NCBI GenBank assembly: GCA_028713655.1
Contig: JAQTNW010000027.1
Coordinates: 1-44,887, forward strand
Direction: 5' to 3'
Length of the DNA stretch: 44,887 nt
DNA from: Candidatus Methylacidiphilales bacterium
GTDB taxonomy: Bacteria > Verrucomicrobiota > Verrucomicrobiia > Methylacidiphilales > JAAUTS01
Shown piece after piece: positions 25,771-34,587 of this stretch. The position numbers were made by a program, and so were the translations under genes. Numbering within the stretch: position 1 is the first letter of the stretch; the number at the start of each line of letters is the position of its first letter. The notes below the pieces were generated by a model, which saw only the letters and a list, made by a program, of their open reading frames with translations, did no database searches and was not told the DNA's origin.

Positions 25771-26535
25771 TTAAGTTGCTGCTTCTGCCGATCGTGTTGA
25801 CCAAAGCACCGTCCCCAGAGCTGAATCAAAGGCATCTGAACCGTAAAGGCTTCCAGCGCTGACCTGCAAAATCCGGCATTTATTTTTTTGCAACCAATCC
25901 TTCATTTGCTTTCCGGACCAATACGGGGCGTGCCATTCCGCCAGCCCCAATGGGAAACTCAATATAAACTCAGTTTCATTTTCAAAAATGAATTTTTCCG
26001 CACCTTCGATATCAATTTTGATCAAATCATACGAATTTGTGCCGACAATTTCCGCCAGCGGCGCGGACGGAATCAGGATGGTTTTTCGGTTGCGCCCCCA
26101 CTCCCGATGGATTGAGGACCCGGTGGAAGTGCCACTGGCAAAAAATGGCGCCTTAGCAGACTTTGGCCCGATCAAGGCGTTTTCCACCCGCATGATCGGC
26201 TCCAGCTTATTCAAGGCAAGAAGTCTTCCGGCGTATTTACAGGACAGTGGATTCGCATCTACCAATAATGCTTCCTGCGACGTTTTGCCCAGGGCATCAT
26301 ACAACCAAAGGCTAAAATAACCTATATTGCAGCCAACATCCACCCAACGCTTTACCTCCGAAAGACTGGCAAGATTCGGTCGGTAGCATTGCTCGTAAAA
26401 AACCTCTTGAAAGGCACCGAAAGCATCCTTGGTGGGAATCAAGATCTTGAGGCGCGATGCCGTTTTGACGGCGCATTCTGCGAACGGGAATAATTTCCAT
26501 GCCAGCGATTTCAGAAGTCTTCGCGCCTTGTTCAT
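25771..26535 (-). CDS. FkbM-family methyltransferase
   Basis: The 254-aa SAM-dependent enzyme carries motif I VKRWVDVGCNIGYFSLWLYD at 61-80, ALLVDANPLSC for the ribose-binding acid, and the FkbM signature YDLIKIDIEGAEKFIF. It is expected to O-methylate a hydroxyl of a sugar or lipid-linked intermediate. It lies after the GT4 gene on the same strand (26783-26629 end), with a 93-nt gap that contains a strong inverted repeat at 26543-26571. The short KARRLLKSLAWKLFPF start is basic and amphipathic, perhaps for membrane contact. Confidence 0.82.
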   Translation of the reverse strand: MNKARRLLKSLAWKLFPFAECAVKTASRLKILIPTKDAFGAFQEVFYEQCYRPNLASLSEVKRWVDVGCNIGYFSLWLYDALGKTSQEALLVDANPLSCKYAGRLLALNKLEPIMRVENALIGPKSAKAPFFASGTSTGSSIHREWGRNRKTILIPSAPLAEIVGTNSYDLIKIDIEGAEKFIFENETEFILSFPLGLAEWHAPYWSGKQMKDWLQKNKCRILQVSAGSLYGSDAFDSALGTVLWSTRSAEAAT

Positions 26536-26542
26536 TTATCAA

Positions 26543-26571
26543 GAACATCCTACACTTCTTTAAGGATGTTC
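26543..26571. promoter_or_regulatory. 9-bp inverted repeat upstream of the FkbM gene
   Basis: GAACATCCT (26543-26551) pairs perfectly with AGGATGTTC (26563-26571) across an 11-nt loop. The centre lies about 22 bp upstream of the FkbM ATG (26535) and after the GT4 stop (26629), so it is intercistronic. It lacks a clean T tract on either strand, so an operator or a transcript-processing hairpin is more likely than a classic terminator. Confidence 0.5.
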
Positions 26572-26628
26572 AAGATATTTGGAGCGGTATTTCGCAAACA
26601 GGTGTGGTTGAATTGGTTTGCCTAATAA

Positions 26629-27783
26629 CTACCTGGTCGCCCTATTTTTGCCGATTAAAACCTGCCCGATGATGCGTTCCACGGTCTCGCACATGGCTTC
26701 ATTGGTGTGATGTTTGAGTACGGACTCCCGTCCCGCGCCGGCCAGGCTTTCGCGTAATTGCGGTTCGGCCAACAACCGTCCGATTGCATCGGCCAGTTGC
26801 GCTGCATTGCCGGGTTCCACCAGCAGGCCGGTGCTTTCATGCTGTACCACCTCGGGAATGCCGCCGATTCTTGTGCCTACCACCGGTACGCCGGTCGCCT
26901 GCGCCTGCAGAACCGCCTGGGGAATCCCCTCATGCGCCAGGGAAGGCAGGACAAAAACCGAAAGCGAGGCCATGATTTGCGGGACATCCGTACGGTGGCC
27001 TAACAATGAAAAGCAATTATGTAATCCAGCCTCCGCAACCCGCTGCCGAAGCTCGTCGCGTCCGGGCCCGTCGCCCGCAACCACGAAATGGGCGCGTTGG
27101 CCGCGCCCCCGCAGCAGGCTGGCCGCTTCGACAAAGACCGCATGCCCTTTCCAGCTCCGGATCACAGCGATCAGCCCCACCAGCGGCAGCTCCGGAGGCA
27201 GACGCAGCTCCTCATGCAGAGTACCCCGGATTCCCGGTTGGAAACGTTCCACATCCACCCCGGTTGGGATGCAGGAAACCAATGCAGGATCCAGCGACAG
27301 CCTTTCTGATAAATGCCTTGAAATCTTTTCACTTGTGGTCAAGACCCGGTCGGCCAGGGAGGAAAACGCAAGGCGGCTCAGCCAGGGATTCCGGTATTCC
27401 ACATCGATGTGCCGGGAGCGCAGCAGCACGGGCGTGCGGGCATACCTCGCAGCAATGCCACCCAGCCAGCCGTCCCGGGAGCTGTGTGTGTTGACGACAT
27501 CGATCCGGTTTTCACGCAGTTGCCGGACGAGCTTCAGTGTGGATGAGACGTAGCTGAGTCGGCGGCAATCCAGTGAAAAAACCGGGATGGAAACGGCCTC
27601 GGCTTCCGTATAAATACGGCTGATGGAAGGCGCGGCCAGCCAGACTTCATGCCCGCGCGCGCGCATGGCCTTCAGTTCCTGCAAAACGCGGATTTCCTGC
27701 CCGCCCCAACCGAGTGAACTCTCCGTATGCAGGATCCGGAAACGCCGTTCCGCCCTTGCCTTGCTGTTGCCTTGCTGTTTCAT
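26629..27783 (-). CDS. GT4-family glycosyltransferase
   Basis: The GT-B protein has RILHTESSLGWGGQEIRVLQELKAM with the WGGQE loop of the acceptor half, a central NTHSSRDGWLGG motif, SCIPTGVDVERFQPG at the linker, LIAVIRSWKGHAVFVEAASLL, FVVAGDGPGRDELRQ and the donor signature VLPSLAHEGIPQAVLQAQATGVPVVGTRIGGIPEVV. The start is ATG 27783; the GTG at 27843 would add 20 residues that sit in the divergent promoter of the ABC exporter. The second Glu of EX7E is replaced by Gln, a common variant. The enzyme is a typical polysaccharide-locus GT4. Confidence 0.85.
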   Translation of the reverse strand: MKQQGNSKARAERRFRILHTESSLGWGGQEIRVLQELKAMRARGHEVWLAAPSISRIYTEAEAVSIPVFSLDCRRLSYVSSTLKLVRQLRENRIDVVNTHSSRDGWLGGIAARYARTPVLLRSRHIDVEYRNPWLSRLAFSSLADRVLTTSEKISRHLSERLSLDPALVSCIPTGVDVERFQPGIRGTLHEELRLPPELPLVGLIAVIRSWKGHAVFVEAASLLRGRGQRAHFVVAGDGPGRDELRQRVAEAGLHNCFSLLGHRTDVPQIMASLSVFVLPSLAHEGIPQAVLQAQATGVPVVGTRIGGIPEVVQHESTGLLVEPGNAAQLADAIGRLLAEPQLRESLAGAGRESVLKHHTNEAMCETVERIIGQVLIGKNRATR

Positions 27784-27873
27784 CAATAATACCGCGCTGC
27801 CCTTATGGGGTAAAAGCTTGTCATCACCCGCGGTTTTTGGCACACCTTTTTGCCCTTTAACCGCGCTTTCACT

Positions 27874-29805
27874 ATGCCATCACGCCACGACTATCAAGCC
27901 AAACAAAAACTCACGACGATTCAGGGCGCGGTTTTTCTCTACAAAGTATGCGGCAAGTACCTGCGCCGTTACTGGTTGCGCTTTGTTTTGGGGATTCTTC
28001 TGGGCCTCAGTTTCGGCATGGTCAACGCCAGTTCCCTCTGGGTCACCAAGACGTTGGTCGATCACATGACGCCTGCCACGCCAACTGCCGCGCCTGATGC
28101 CAAAAAGCCGGTTTCACCGCCCCCTGCTACTGCGGGATTCGTTAAGCAATTGCAGTACAAAGCCAAGATCACCGGACGCCGTTATGCGAAACGGATTGAT
28201 GAAACAACCGATCATTGGATTCCTCGCGTCGGGCGTTCCGTGCAGTGGCAGGAAATTGTCGGCGGCACTCTTCTGCTGCCATTTCTTCTATTCTTGCGCG
28301 GTGGCGTCAGTTACCTCAGCAGCTATTATTTTGCCTGGGTCGGCCTGCGCGTGACCAACGACCTGCGCCTCGACGCCCTCACCAAACTGCACTCTCTTTC
28401 CCTTGATTATTTCAACAAACGCAGTACAGCGGATCTGCTCGGCCGGGTCAACAGCGACACGGGCGTTATCCGCGCATTTCTCAGCCTGGGCTTTAATGAC
28501 ATCATCAAGGAACCTTTCACTTTCTTCTGCGTATTTTCCGCCATGCTGGTTATCAACTGGAAGCTGACCCTTTTTGCCTGCACGCTCATGCCCCTCTGCT
28601 TCATCCCTATCAGCATTCTCGGGAAAAAATCGCGCAAGGCCAGCCGGGCCGACAGCCAGAAGATGATGGGCGCCGAAAACGGCTTGATCGAAGCACTCGC
28701 CAATATCCGCGTTGTGAAAAGTTTTCGTCTGGAAAGCCAGCAGAAGGAAGAATTTGCAGACGCGCTGCGGACTTCCATCAAATACGCCATGCGCAACATC
28801 AAGGCCAAGGAACTGCTCAACCCGATCATCGAAGTCATTTCCATGCTCGGCATCAGCGTCATCATCGTTTATGTGATCTCGCAGAACATTCCCATCCCCA
28901 ATCTGGCGGCATTCCTGGTGGGGTTGATTACCCTCTACAGCCCTCTTAAAAAAATCGGCGGCATCCACATTTACTTTTCCCAGGCCTCCTTTTCTGTCGA
29001 ACGCCTCTCTGAATTTTTCAGCGAAGTTCCCACCGTTGCCGAAAAACCCAATCCCGTCCTGCTGGAAAGATTTTCGCGCAACATTCGCCTCGAAAACGTG
29101 GGTTTTTCCTACGGCGACGGCATGGTCCTGCAAAACGTCTCGCTGCAGGTCCCGCGCGGAATGAAGCTCGGCATTGCCGGCGAAAGCGGCTCCGGGAAAA
29201 CAACCCTCATTAACCTGCTGCTCCGCTTCTACGACGTGACCGAGGGCCGGATTCTCGTTGACGGCCATGACGTGCGCGACCTCTCCTTCGACAGCCACCG
29301 CCGCATCATGTCGCTCGTCGGCCAGGAAGTCCTGCTTTTTAACCGCAGCATCGCCGAGAACATCGAGTTCGGCCTGCTTGGCGCCACCCGGACGCAGATC
29401 GAGGAAGCAGCCAAAGGTGCTTTCGCCCATGAGTTCATCACCCAACTGCCTCATGGCTACGACACGATCATTGGGGAACGGGGCGTTCGCCTGTCCGGAG
29501 GCCAGCGCCAACGCCTGGCCATCGCCCGCGCTTTTGTCCGCGATGCGCCCATCCTCATTCTGGATGAAGCCACTGCTTCGCTCGATTCCACGGCGGAAGC
29601 CGAAGTACAGGCCGCCATCGACCGTCTGGCGCAGGGCCGCACCGTCATCAGCATCGCCCACCGACTTTCCACACTCAAAGACTGCAACCTCATCGTCGTT
29701 TTTGACAAGGGGCGCATTATCGAACAGGGCACCATGGGTGAACTCCTCCGCGCCAAGGGCGCATTTGCCATAATGGCGGCGCGGCAGGGGATATTGGATG
29801 CCTAG
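27874..29805 (+). CDS. MsbA-like ABC exporter (fused TMD-NBD), head of a glycosyltransferase operon
   Basis: The 643-aa half-transporter has six TM helices followed by a nucleotide-binding domain: Walker A GESGSGKTT (436-444), Q-loop VGQE near 484, signature LSGGQ at 540-544, Walker B LILDE around 562 and H-loop His596. The fusion is that of lipid flippases such as MsbA. A 60-residue insertion after TM1 (MTPATPTAAPDAKKPVSPPP, then a basic helix) is unusual. The next gene starts 6 nt downstream, and the run MsbA-GT-GT-GT2 (27874-33387) is probably one transcript. It likely flips a lipid-linked glycan or lipid A core across the inner membrane. ATG 27874 is preferred over TTG 27850. Confidence 0.87.
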   Translation: MPSRHDYQAKQKLTTIQGAVFLYKVCGKYLRRYWLRFVLGILLGLSFGMVNASSLWVTKTLVDHMTPATPTAAPDAKKPVSPPPATAGFVKQLQYKAKITGRRYAKRIDETTDHWIPRVGRSVQWQEIVGGTLLLPFLLFLRGGVSYLSSYYFAWVGLRVTNDLRLDALTKLHSLSLDYFNKRSTADLLGRVNSDTGVIRAFLSLGFNDIIKEPFTFFCVFSAMLVINWKLTLFACTLMPLCFIPISILGKKSRKASRADSQKMMGAENGLIEALANIRVVKSFRLESQQKEEFADALRTSIKYAMRNIKAKELLNPIIEVISMLGISVIIVYVISQNIPIPNLAAFLVGLITLYSPLKKIGGIHIYFSQASFSVERLSEFFSEVPTVAEKPNPVLLERFSRNIRLENVGFSYGDGMVLQNVSLQVPRGMKLGIAGESGSGKTTLINLLLRFYDVTEGRILVDGHDVRDLSFDSHRRIMSLVGQEVLLFNRSIAENIEFGLLGATRTQIEEAAKGAFAHEFITQLPHGYDTIIGERGVRLSGGQRQRLAIARAFVRDAPILILDEATASLDSTAEAEVQAAIDRLAQGRTVISIAHRLSTLKDCNLIVVFDKGRIIEQGTMGELLRAKGAFAIMAARQGILDA

Positions 29806-29811
29806 CTTTCC

Positions 29812-30708
29812 ATGAGCACTACATCCAGTTGTCTGGTTTTGGGGGCTGCTGCCGGACTCAAGCCGGAGGGCTTGGACGTTTTCATCAACAGCCTGCGCAA
29901 TACCGGCTATGCAGATTCCACCGCCATCGTGGTTTATGACAGCGACCGGGAACTGGCCACATGGCTCAAATCCCGCGGAGTTTTTGTTGTTGCCGTCCCC
30001 GCCCCTGCCAGGCCGGACAATTCGTTTCCTTCTCCCAAACGCATCAGCCAGGCGGGCCGGAATCTGCCGGGTTTTTTGAGGCGGCGGCTGATTGACCCGC
30101 TGGCAGCTGCACGCCTGCATATCCGATTCTCGCGATATTTATATTTTAACCGCTTTCTCCGCCGCCACAGGGATGAATTTACCCATGTTTTTCTCGCGGA
30201 CACCCGCGACATTGTGTTTCAAGCGGATCCTTTCCCCGCTCTGCAAAGCTGTGACGGTGCCTTGTGCCTTTTTGCCGAAGATCCGATCCGGGAGCAGGAC
30301 TTTAACACGCGTTGCGTTTTGGAGTTTTATGGCGCGGGCAGTTTGAAAAGCATCGGGCAGCAGCCGGGCTTCTGCTCGGGAACCACCGGTGGAGGCACCC
30401 GGGCCGTATTGGCATATCTTGACTGCATGGCCCGTGAAATCATCTGCAAATTAAAAATTTTGCATAAATATGACTACGGCGATCAGGCGGTACACATCTG
30501 GACCGCGTGGGCTGGACGGCTGCCCAAGTATCGCGTACTCGAAAATTTCAACGGTCCGGTGGCAAATCTTGGCATTGCAGACGCGGGCCGTTTCAGATGG
30601 AATAGCCAGGGTTTAATGCTTAACGACGATGGCAGCATCATTCCCGTGCTTCATCAATACAACCGGCATCCATGCCTTGAAAGCCTGGTCGAAAAGCTTG
30701 CCGCTTGA
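29812..30708 (+). CDS. Putative GT-A-type glycosyltransferase
   Basis: This 298-aa protein has VFLADTRDIVFQADPFPAL at 126-144. The DTRD (130-133) is the metal-binding DxD-like motif of GT-A enzymes, and FLADTRDIVFQxDPF is a recurring form in bacterial and eukaryotic nucleotide-sugar transferases. The protein ends with VLHQYNRHP, a conserved His-containing motif of the same set. It begins 6 nt after the MsbA-like gene. The donor sugar is unknown. The call rests on motifs only. Confidence 0.65.
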   Translation: MSTTSSCLVLGAAAGLKPEGLDVFINSLRNTGYADSTAIVVYDSDRELATWLKSRGVFVVAVPAPARPDNSFPSPKRISQAGRNLPGFLRRRLIDPLAAARLHIRFSRYLYFNRFLRRHRDEFTHVFLADTRDIVFQADPFPALQSCDGALCLFAEDPIREQDFNTRCVLEFYGAGSLKSIGQQPGFCSGTTGGGTRAVLAYLDCMAREIICKLKILHKYDYGDQAVHIWTAWAGRLPKYRVLENFNGPVANLGIADAGRFRWNSQGLMLNDDGSIIPVLHQYNRHPCLESLVEKLAA

Positions 30709-30714
30709 ATCGTA

Positions 30715-32346
30715 ATGAACCCGTCGGCCCCTCAAATTTGCATTGTCGCCGCATCCTTGTCCGCTTCGCCCAATGACGAAGGGGCAGGCGGGCACGCATT
30801 GCAACTGGCCCGGCTTTGTCTGGAGCATTTTGGTTCTCTCACGGTTCTTTACACAGGGCCGCGCTGGGACCGGCAGCCTGGCCTTGAAAAATCACTCACA
30901 GACGCAGGAGCCCGGTTTGTTTTTCTGGAAGATGTACCGCGGGAACCCCATGAAAATGACCAATGGGGGATCATCGATCAGTCGTCGGCTGTTTGCGATT
31001 TTCTAAAAACAGAAAACCACTCCCACATCGTTTTTCAAGACCAGCGCGGACCGGGCTTCAGAGCCATCCAGGCCAGGAGGATTGCCGGAGAATTTGAAAA
31101 TTCGGTTTTGATCCTCTGCATATTGGCTCCATCGGAATATTCCCTGGAAAAACAGGAGGCATGGAGCCGGTGGCCCGTTGTCGATGCCCTGGCCGGTTGG
31201 TGTGAACGTTATGCATGCGAACACGCGGATTTTGTGGCGTTCGCCGGCACGGAAGTCAGGGATTGGGTGACGGGGCGGGAATGGGTTGTGGCCCCAAAAG
31301 CCGCCTTAATGCCCGTGCCAAGTGATTCGCTGGAGGCAAGCAGGCAAAAATGGATCGATCTCTTCTCGGAAAGGCCCCCGGCCGCGCGTTTGGAAAAAAT
31401 CCGCGCGGAAATTGCAGCCAATCCCCCCCTGGTTTCGGTTATCATCCCGTATTTCAATTACGGAAAATATCTGCCGACAGCCCTGGCTTCCATTGCCGCC
31501 TCCACCTACCCGAACTTTGAAGTTTTCGTGGTTGATGATGCCAGTACGGATGAGTTCTCGCGCAGGATTTTCCGGGAAATGCGCGAGCTCTATGACGGCC
31601 CGAAATATGCCTTTATTTCCCGGAGGGAAAATGGGGGAGTGGCAGCGGTTCGAAACCACGCCGCCGCCCTGGCCCGGGGGGAATACCTGGTGTTTTTTGA
31701 TTCGGACAACATTGCCGACCCTGGCATGTTGCAGTCCTTTGTTGAAGGGATCATCCATGGCGGGGTGGATTGCTGTACATGTTATTACAAAACTTTTTCA
31801 AACACCACGATATCCGATCCCGAAACAGCGCTGGCTTGGGTAAGCACACCCATAGGAGCGGCCCTTGAAATCGGATGGATGGAAAACGTCTGCGGTGATG
31901 CCAACAGCATTGTCAGGCGTGATGTTTTTGAAAGTATTAAGGGCTTCCGCAGCGAGTGCGAGCCCGTGGAGGATTTTGATTTTTTTCTGCGTGTTTGTTT
32001 TGCCGGGCGCAAGGTGGACGTGGTCCCCCGGTTTTTGTTCTGGTACCGTGACAACCACGGCGGCCTGCGCCACAACGCCAATCGTTACAAAAGATACCAC
32101 ACTATTTTATCCACCTACACATCCGGCCTGCCCGCTTTCCACCAGAGAATTTTCAAACAGATTGCCTATCCCCTGGCCCGCCTTGCGGGATATCCCCCGC
32201 AGCGCTGGCGCTGGCATGACCTGCCATCAGACCGAACTGGTCCGAAAGACATTTCTCCCGCCCGTTTTGCCTATTCCCTTTTGAAACAAATTGAGCAATA
32301 CGTGAGAAAGCGCTATTTCAAGCGCGCTAAAAATCAATCCGATTGA
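30715..32346 (+). CDS. Two-domain glycosyltransferase: GT4-like N-domain + GT2 (paralogue of 4147-5817)
   Basis: In this 543-aa protein, residues 1-190 look like a GT4 acceptor half (ICIVAASL, GGHALQLARLC at 25-35, LTVLYTGP). From 239 a GT2 domain follows: SVIIPYFNYG at 241-250, VVDDAST at 272-278, DSDN at 329-332 and VEDFDFFLR at 418-426. The last 60 residues include a helical stretch RYKRYHTILSTYTSGLPAFH shared with the copy at 4147. Together the two copies define one architecture: a GT4-type half-module fused to a full GT2. The half-module may bind the acceptor or another protein. The gene is the third in the MsbA operon, 6 nt after the previous stop. Confidence 0.8.
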   Translation: MNPSAPQICIVAASLSASPNDEGAGGHALQLARLCLEHFGSLTVLYTGPRWDRQPGLEKSLTDAGARFVFLEDVPREPHENDQWGIIDQSSAVCDFLKTENHSHIVFQDQRGPGFRAIQARRIAGEFENSVLILCILAPSEYSLEKQEAWSRWPVVDALAGWCERYACEHADFVAFAGTEVRDWVTGREWVVAPKAALMPVPSDSLEASRQKWIDLFSERPPAARLEKIRAEIAANPPLVSVIIPYFNYGKYLPTALASIAASTYPNFEVFVVDDASTDEFSRRIFREMRELYDGPKYAFISRRENGGVAAVRNHAAALARGEYLVFFDSDNIADPGMLQSFVEGIIHGGVDCCTCYYKTFSNTTISDPETALAWVSTPIGAALEIGWMENVCGDANSIVRRDVFESIKGFRSECEPVEDFDFFLRVCFAGRKVDVVPRFLFWYRDNHGGLRHNANRYKRYHTILSTYTSGLPAFHQRIFKQIAYPLARLAGYPPQRWRWHDLPSDRTGPKDISPARFAYSLLKQIEQYVRKRYFKRAKNQSD

Positions 32347-32349
32347 GTT

Positions 32350-33387
32350 GTGCAGCACTTTCCCGTCAGCATAATCATTCCCGCCTACAATTGTGCCGAG
32401 GCCCTTCCCGGACACATTGAGGCCATCACCCCGTTGATCCGGCAATGTGAAGAAACCCTGTTTGTTGCCAGCAAAAGCCCCGATGGCACACATGAGCTTG
32501 CGGCCCGTTTGGCGGAACATCACAGCGCGTCAATCCTCATCACCCCCCGGGGTGTTTTCAGCTCCTGGAATACAGGGGTCGGGGCCACATCGGCAAAGTA
32601 CTGCTATTTCAGTACGGTAGGCGATACGATTGCACCGGAAGGGTTGAAGCATCTGGTCGCTCTTGCGGAGTCACGCGCCGCCGATCTTGTCATCAGCCCC
32701 CCTATCACAACTAACAATAACTACAGCCACATCAAGTTGTGGCCCATTATTAAACATCACCGGATCTTCGAAAGATACGAAGGCCGCCGCATTCCCAGCG
32801 CAAAGTTGATCAGTTGGGTGTACCGTCATGCTCCGGACTGCATCATCGGATCTTCCGCCTCCGCCTTGTACCGGCGCGATTTTCTGGCCGCCCGCCCTTT
32901 CCCCACCACATTTCATAATTACGGTGATACCGCGTGGACTTTCAAAGTTTGCTCCGACGCGGCCGTGGTTTATTCAAGGAAGCCTGTGGCTCACTTCGTG
33001 GCCCATCCAGCCACACGCCATGCTCCTGATTTCAGCGATATGATCCGGCTGCAGTCGCTTTGCCTGCTGTCCGTACGTGGAAAACTTCGCCACCCCGCAA
33101 AACAATATTTGCGATCGAAAAAAAGGACCCTCTCACGGACCGGACGGCGCATGCAAAAAAAATGGTTGGAAAGCAAGGAGACGCTCAATGCCCGGAGAGG
33201 CCGCCACCCCAGGGCCTTTTGGTGGTTGAATCTGGAAACCTGGGTGATGCGCGGCAGGCGTGGCACTTATTCCATTTTGCTTTGGATTATACTGGGCCTG
33301 CAAATTACCCTGATCAAGCAATTGACGGGCGCCGGTCGTTTATACGGAGGGAGATCCAAATATCTTGGCCAGAACCAGCTTGATTAG
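32350..33387 (+). CDS. GT2-family glycosyltransferase, last gene of the MsbA operon
   Basis: The 345-aa protein starts MQHFPVSIIIPAYNCAEALPGHIEAI with the GT2 strand 1 and acceptor helix. A GDT-like site (CYFSTVGDTI) stands where other GT2 enzymes have DxD, so the metal motif is weakened. A C-terminal hydrophobic stretch (YSILLWIILGLQITLI) may be a membrane anchor. Start is GTG 32350, 3 nt after the previous stop. Its last 48 nt overlap tail-to-tail with the convergent GT2 gene (33340). Confidence 0.75.
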   Translation: MQHFPVSIIIPAYNCAEALPGHIEAITPLIRQCEETLFVASKSPDGTHELAARLAEHHSASILITPRGVFSSWNTGVGATSAKYCYFSTVGDTIAPEGLKHLVALAESRAADLVISPPITTNNNYSHIKLWPIIKHHRIFERYEGRRIPSAKLISWVYRHAPDCIIGSSASALYRRDFLAARPFPTTFHNYGDTAWTFKVCSDAAVVYSRKPVAHFVAHPATRHAPDFSDMIRLQSLCLLSVRGKLRHPAKQYLRSKKRTLSRTGRRMQKKWLESKETLNARRGRHPRAFWWLNLETWVMRGRRGTYSILLWIILGLQITLIKQLTGAGRLYGGRSKYLGQNQLD

Positions 33388-34320
33388 CATTCTAAAGCGC
33401 CAAAAAGATGTCAGTCTCTTGAGCTGGAACCCGCGCCACCACCATTGCAGTGATTTGACCAATTGTCTCCTGTTGTACAGCCGTCCGGTCACGCGATCAC
33501 AGTAAAATGCCAGAAACGCATCCTTGGAAAAATCCCTGGAAAACCTGAACGTGGCCAGGCGCACCGGCGCCACCACCCCCCCCAATTCCTCCTCAATGAG
33601 CGGAATCCGGCCCGCGATCCCGAGGTCTTCAAACAGCTTGCGGTAGATGGCCAAACCCTCCTGGTGGAAGCGCTCTCCCAAAATCGCGGATTTTGCCGCC
33701 CCATGCTTCCGAAAACTGGCCAGCACCTCCGGAATCAACGATACCTTGTCCTGTCCATACAGGGCCAGATATTTGACCCAAAGATGCCAGTCCATCATGC
33801 ACTGCAACTGTTCCTCCACCCCGCCCAAGTCGCGTACAACCGTCATGCGCCAGAATGTCGAGGGCTGACAAAAAACACCACGGCAGATGGTCTGTTCCGG
33901 ACAGGTACGCACCGGCAGCTTCAAATATACGGGATGTTCCAGATCCGGCTCCACAAATTCCATCATGCGGCCGGCCACAATGTCGGCGACGCCCTTTCTG
34001 AATTCTTCGGCAACACGGTTCAATGCCCCCGGCTGCAGGGAATCATCCGCATTGACCCAGTTGAATATTTCACCCGTGCAGCGCTGCAATCCCTTGTTGA
34101 TTGCGCTGCTTTGCCCCGCATCGGGACCGTTGATCAGATGAACCCGGAGGTCTTTTTGATAACGGTTGATGATATCCAGCGTGCCGTCCGTGCTTCCCCC
34201 ATCTACGATCCAATACTCAAAATCGCCGTAATCCTGGCTCAGTACGCTTTCAATCGTTTCAACCAAAAACGCCGAAGCCTGGTAACACGGTGTGACAATG
34301 CTTATTTTCATTACATTCAT
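33340..34320 (-). CDS. GT2-family glycosyltransferase
   Basis: The 326-aa GT-A enzyme reads ISIVTPCYQASAFLVETIESVLSQDYGDFEYWIVDGGSTDGTLDII (strand 1 and the GGSTDG loop), then a NADD site at 90-93, and QPSTFWRMTVVRDLGG. It closely resembles WfgS/WfaP-type enzymes of O-antigen loci. Start ATG 34320 is chosen because AAGAG at 34326-34330 precedes it; ATG 34344 and 34311 are alternatives. It runs convergent to and overlaps the GT2 gene that ends at 33387 by 48 nt (33340-33387). Confidence 0.85.
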   Translation of the reverse strand: MNVMKISIVTPCYQASAFLVETIESVLSQDYGDFEYWIVDGGSTDGTLDIINRYQKDLRVHLINGPDAGQSSAINKGLQRCTGEIFNWVNADDSLQPGALNRVAEEFRKGVADIVAGRMMEFVEPDLEHPVYLKLPVRTCPEQTICRGVFCQPSTFWRMTVVRDLGGVEEQLQCMMDWHLWVKYLALYGQDKVSLIPEVLASFRKHGAAKSAILGERFHQEGLAIYRKLFEDLGIAGRIPLIEEELGGVVAPVRLATFRFSRDFSKDAFLAFYCDRVTGRLYNRRQLVKSLQWWWRGFQLKRLTSFWRFRMLIKLVLAKIFGSPSV

Positions 34321-34587
34321 GCCGCTCTTCAAAGGAACTGACACTTAAACTTTGAATTTGCCACCCTAAAATAATATGGCAACCCATAACCAGTATGATT
34401 CATTTATTAATCACAGATCGCCGCTTCTCCAATCACCCGCTCAAACTCCGTTTCAAGGCATCCCAACTCCTGCGGCTTCCAATGAGTTGCAGAATGCATG
34501 AACCGGATTTACCCGGGACGGCCACTTTACACATGGCTCCGAAGTCCAATACACGAAAAATAATCTTTGATATTGTGGCGTGAGTGG

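Noticed and set aside
28288-30120. 610-codon minus-strand frame opposite the MsbA-like gene
   Set aside because: Antisense to clear ABC-transporter motifs (Walker A, signature, Walker B). Composition is atypical and no domain is visible.
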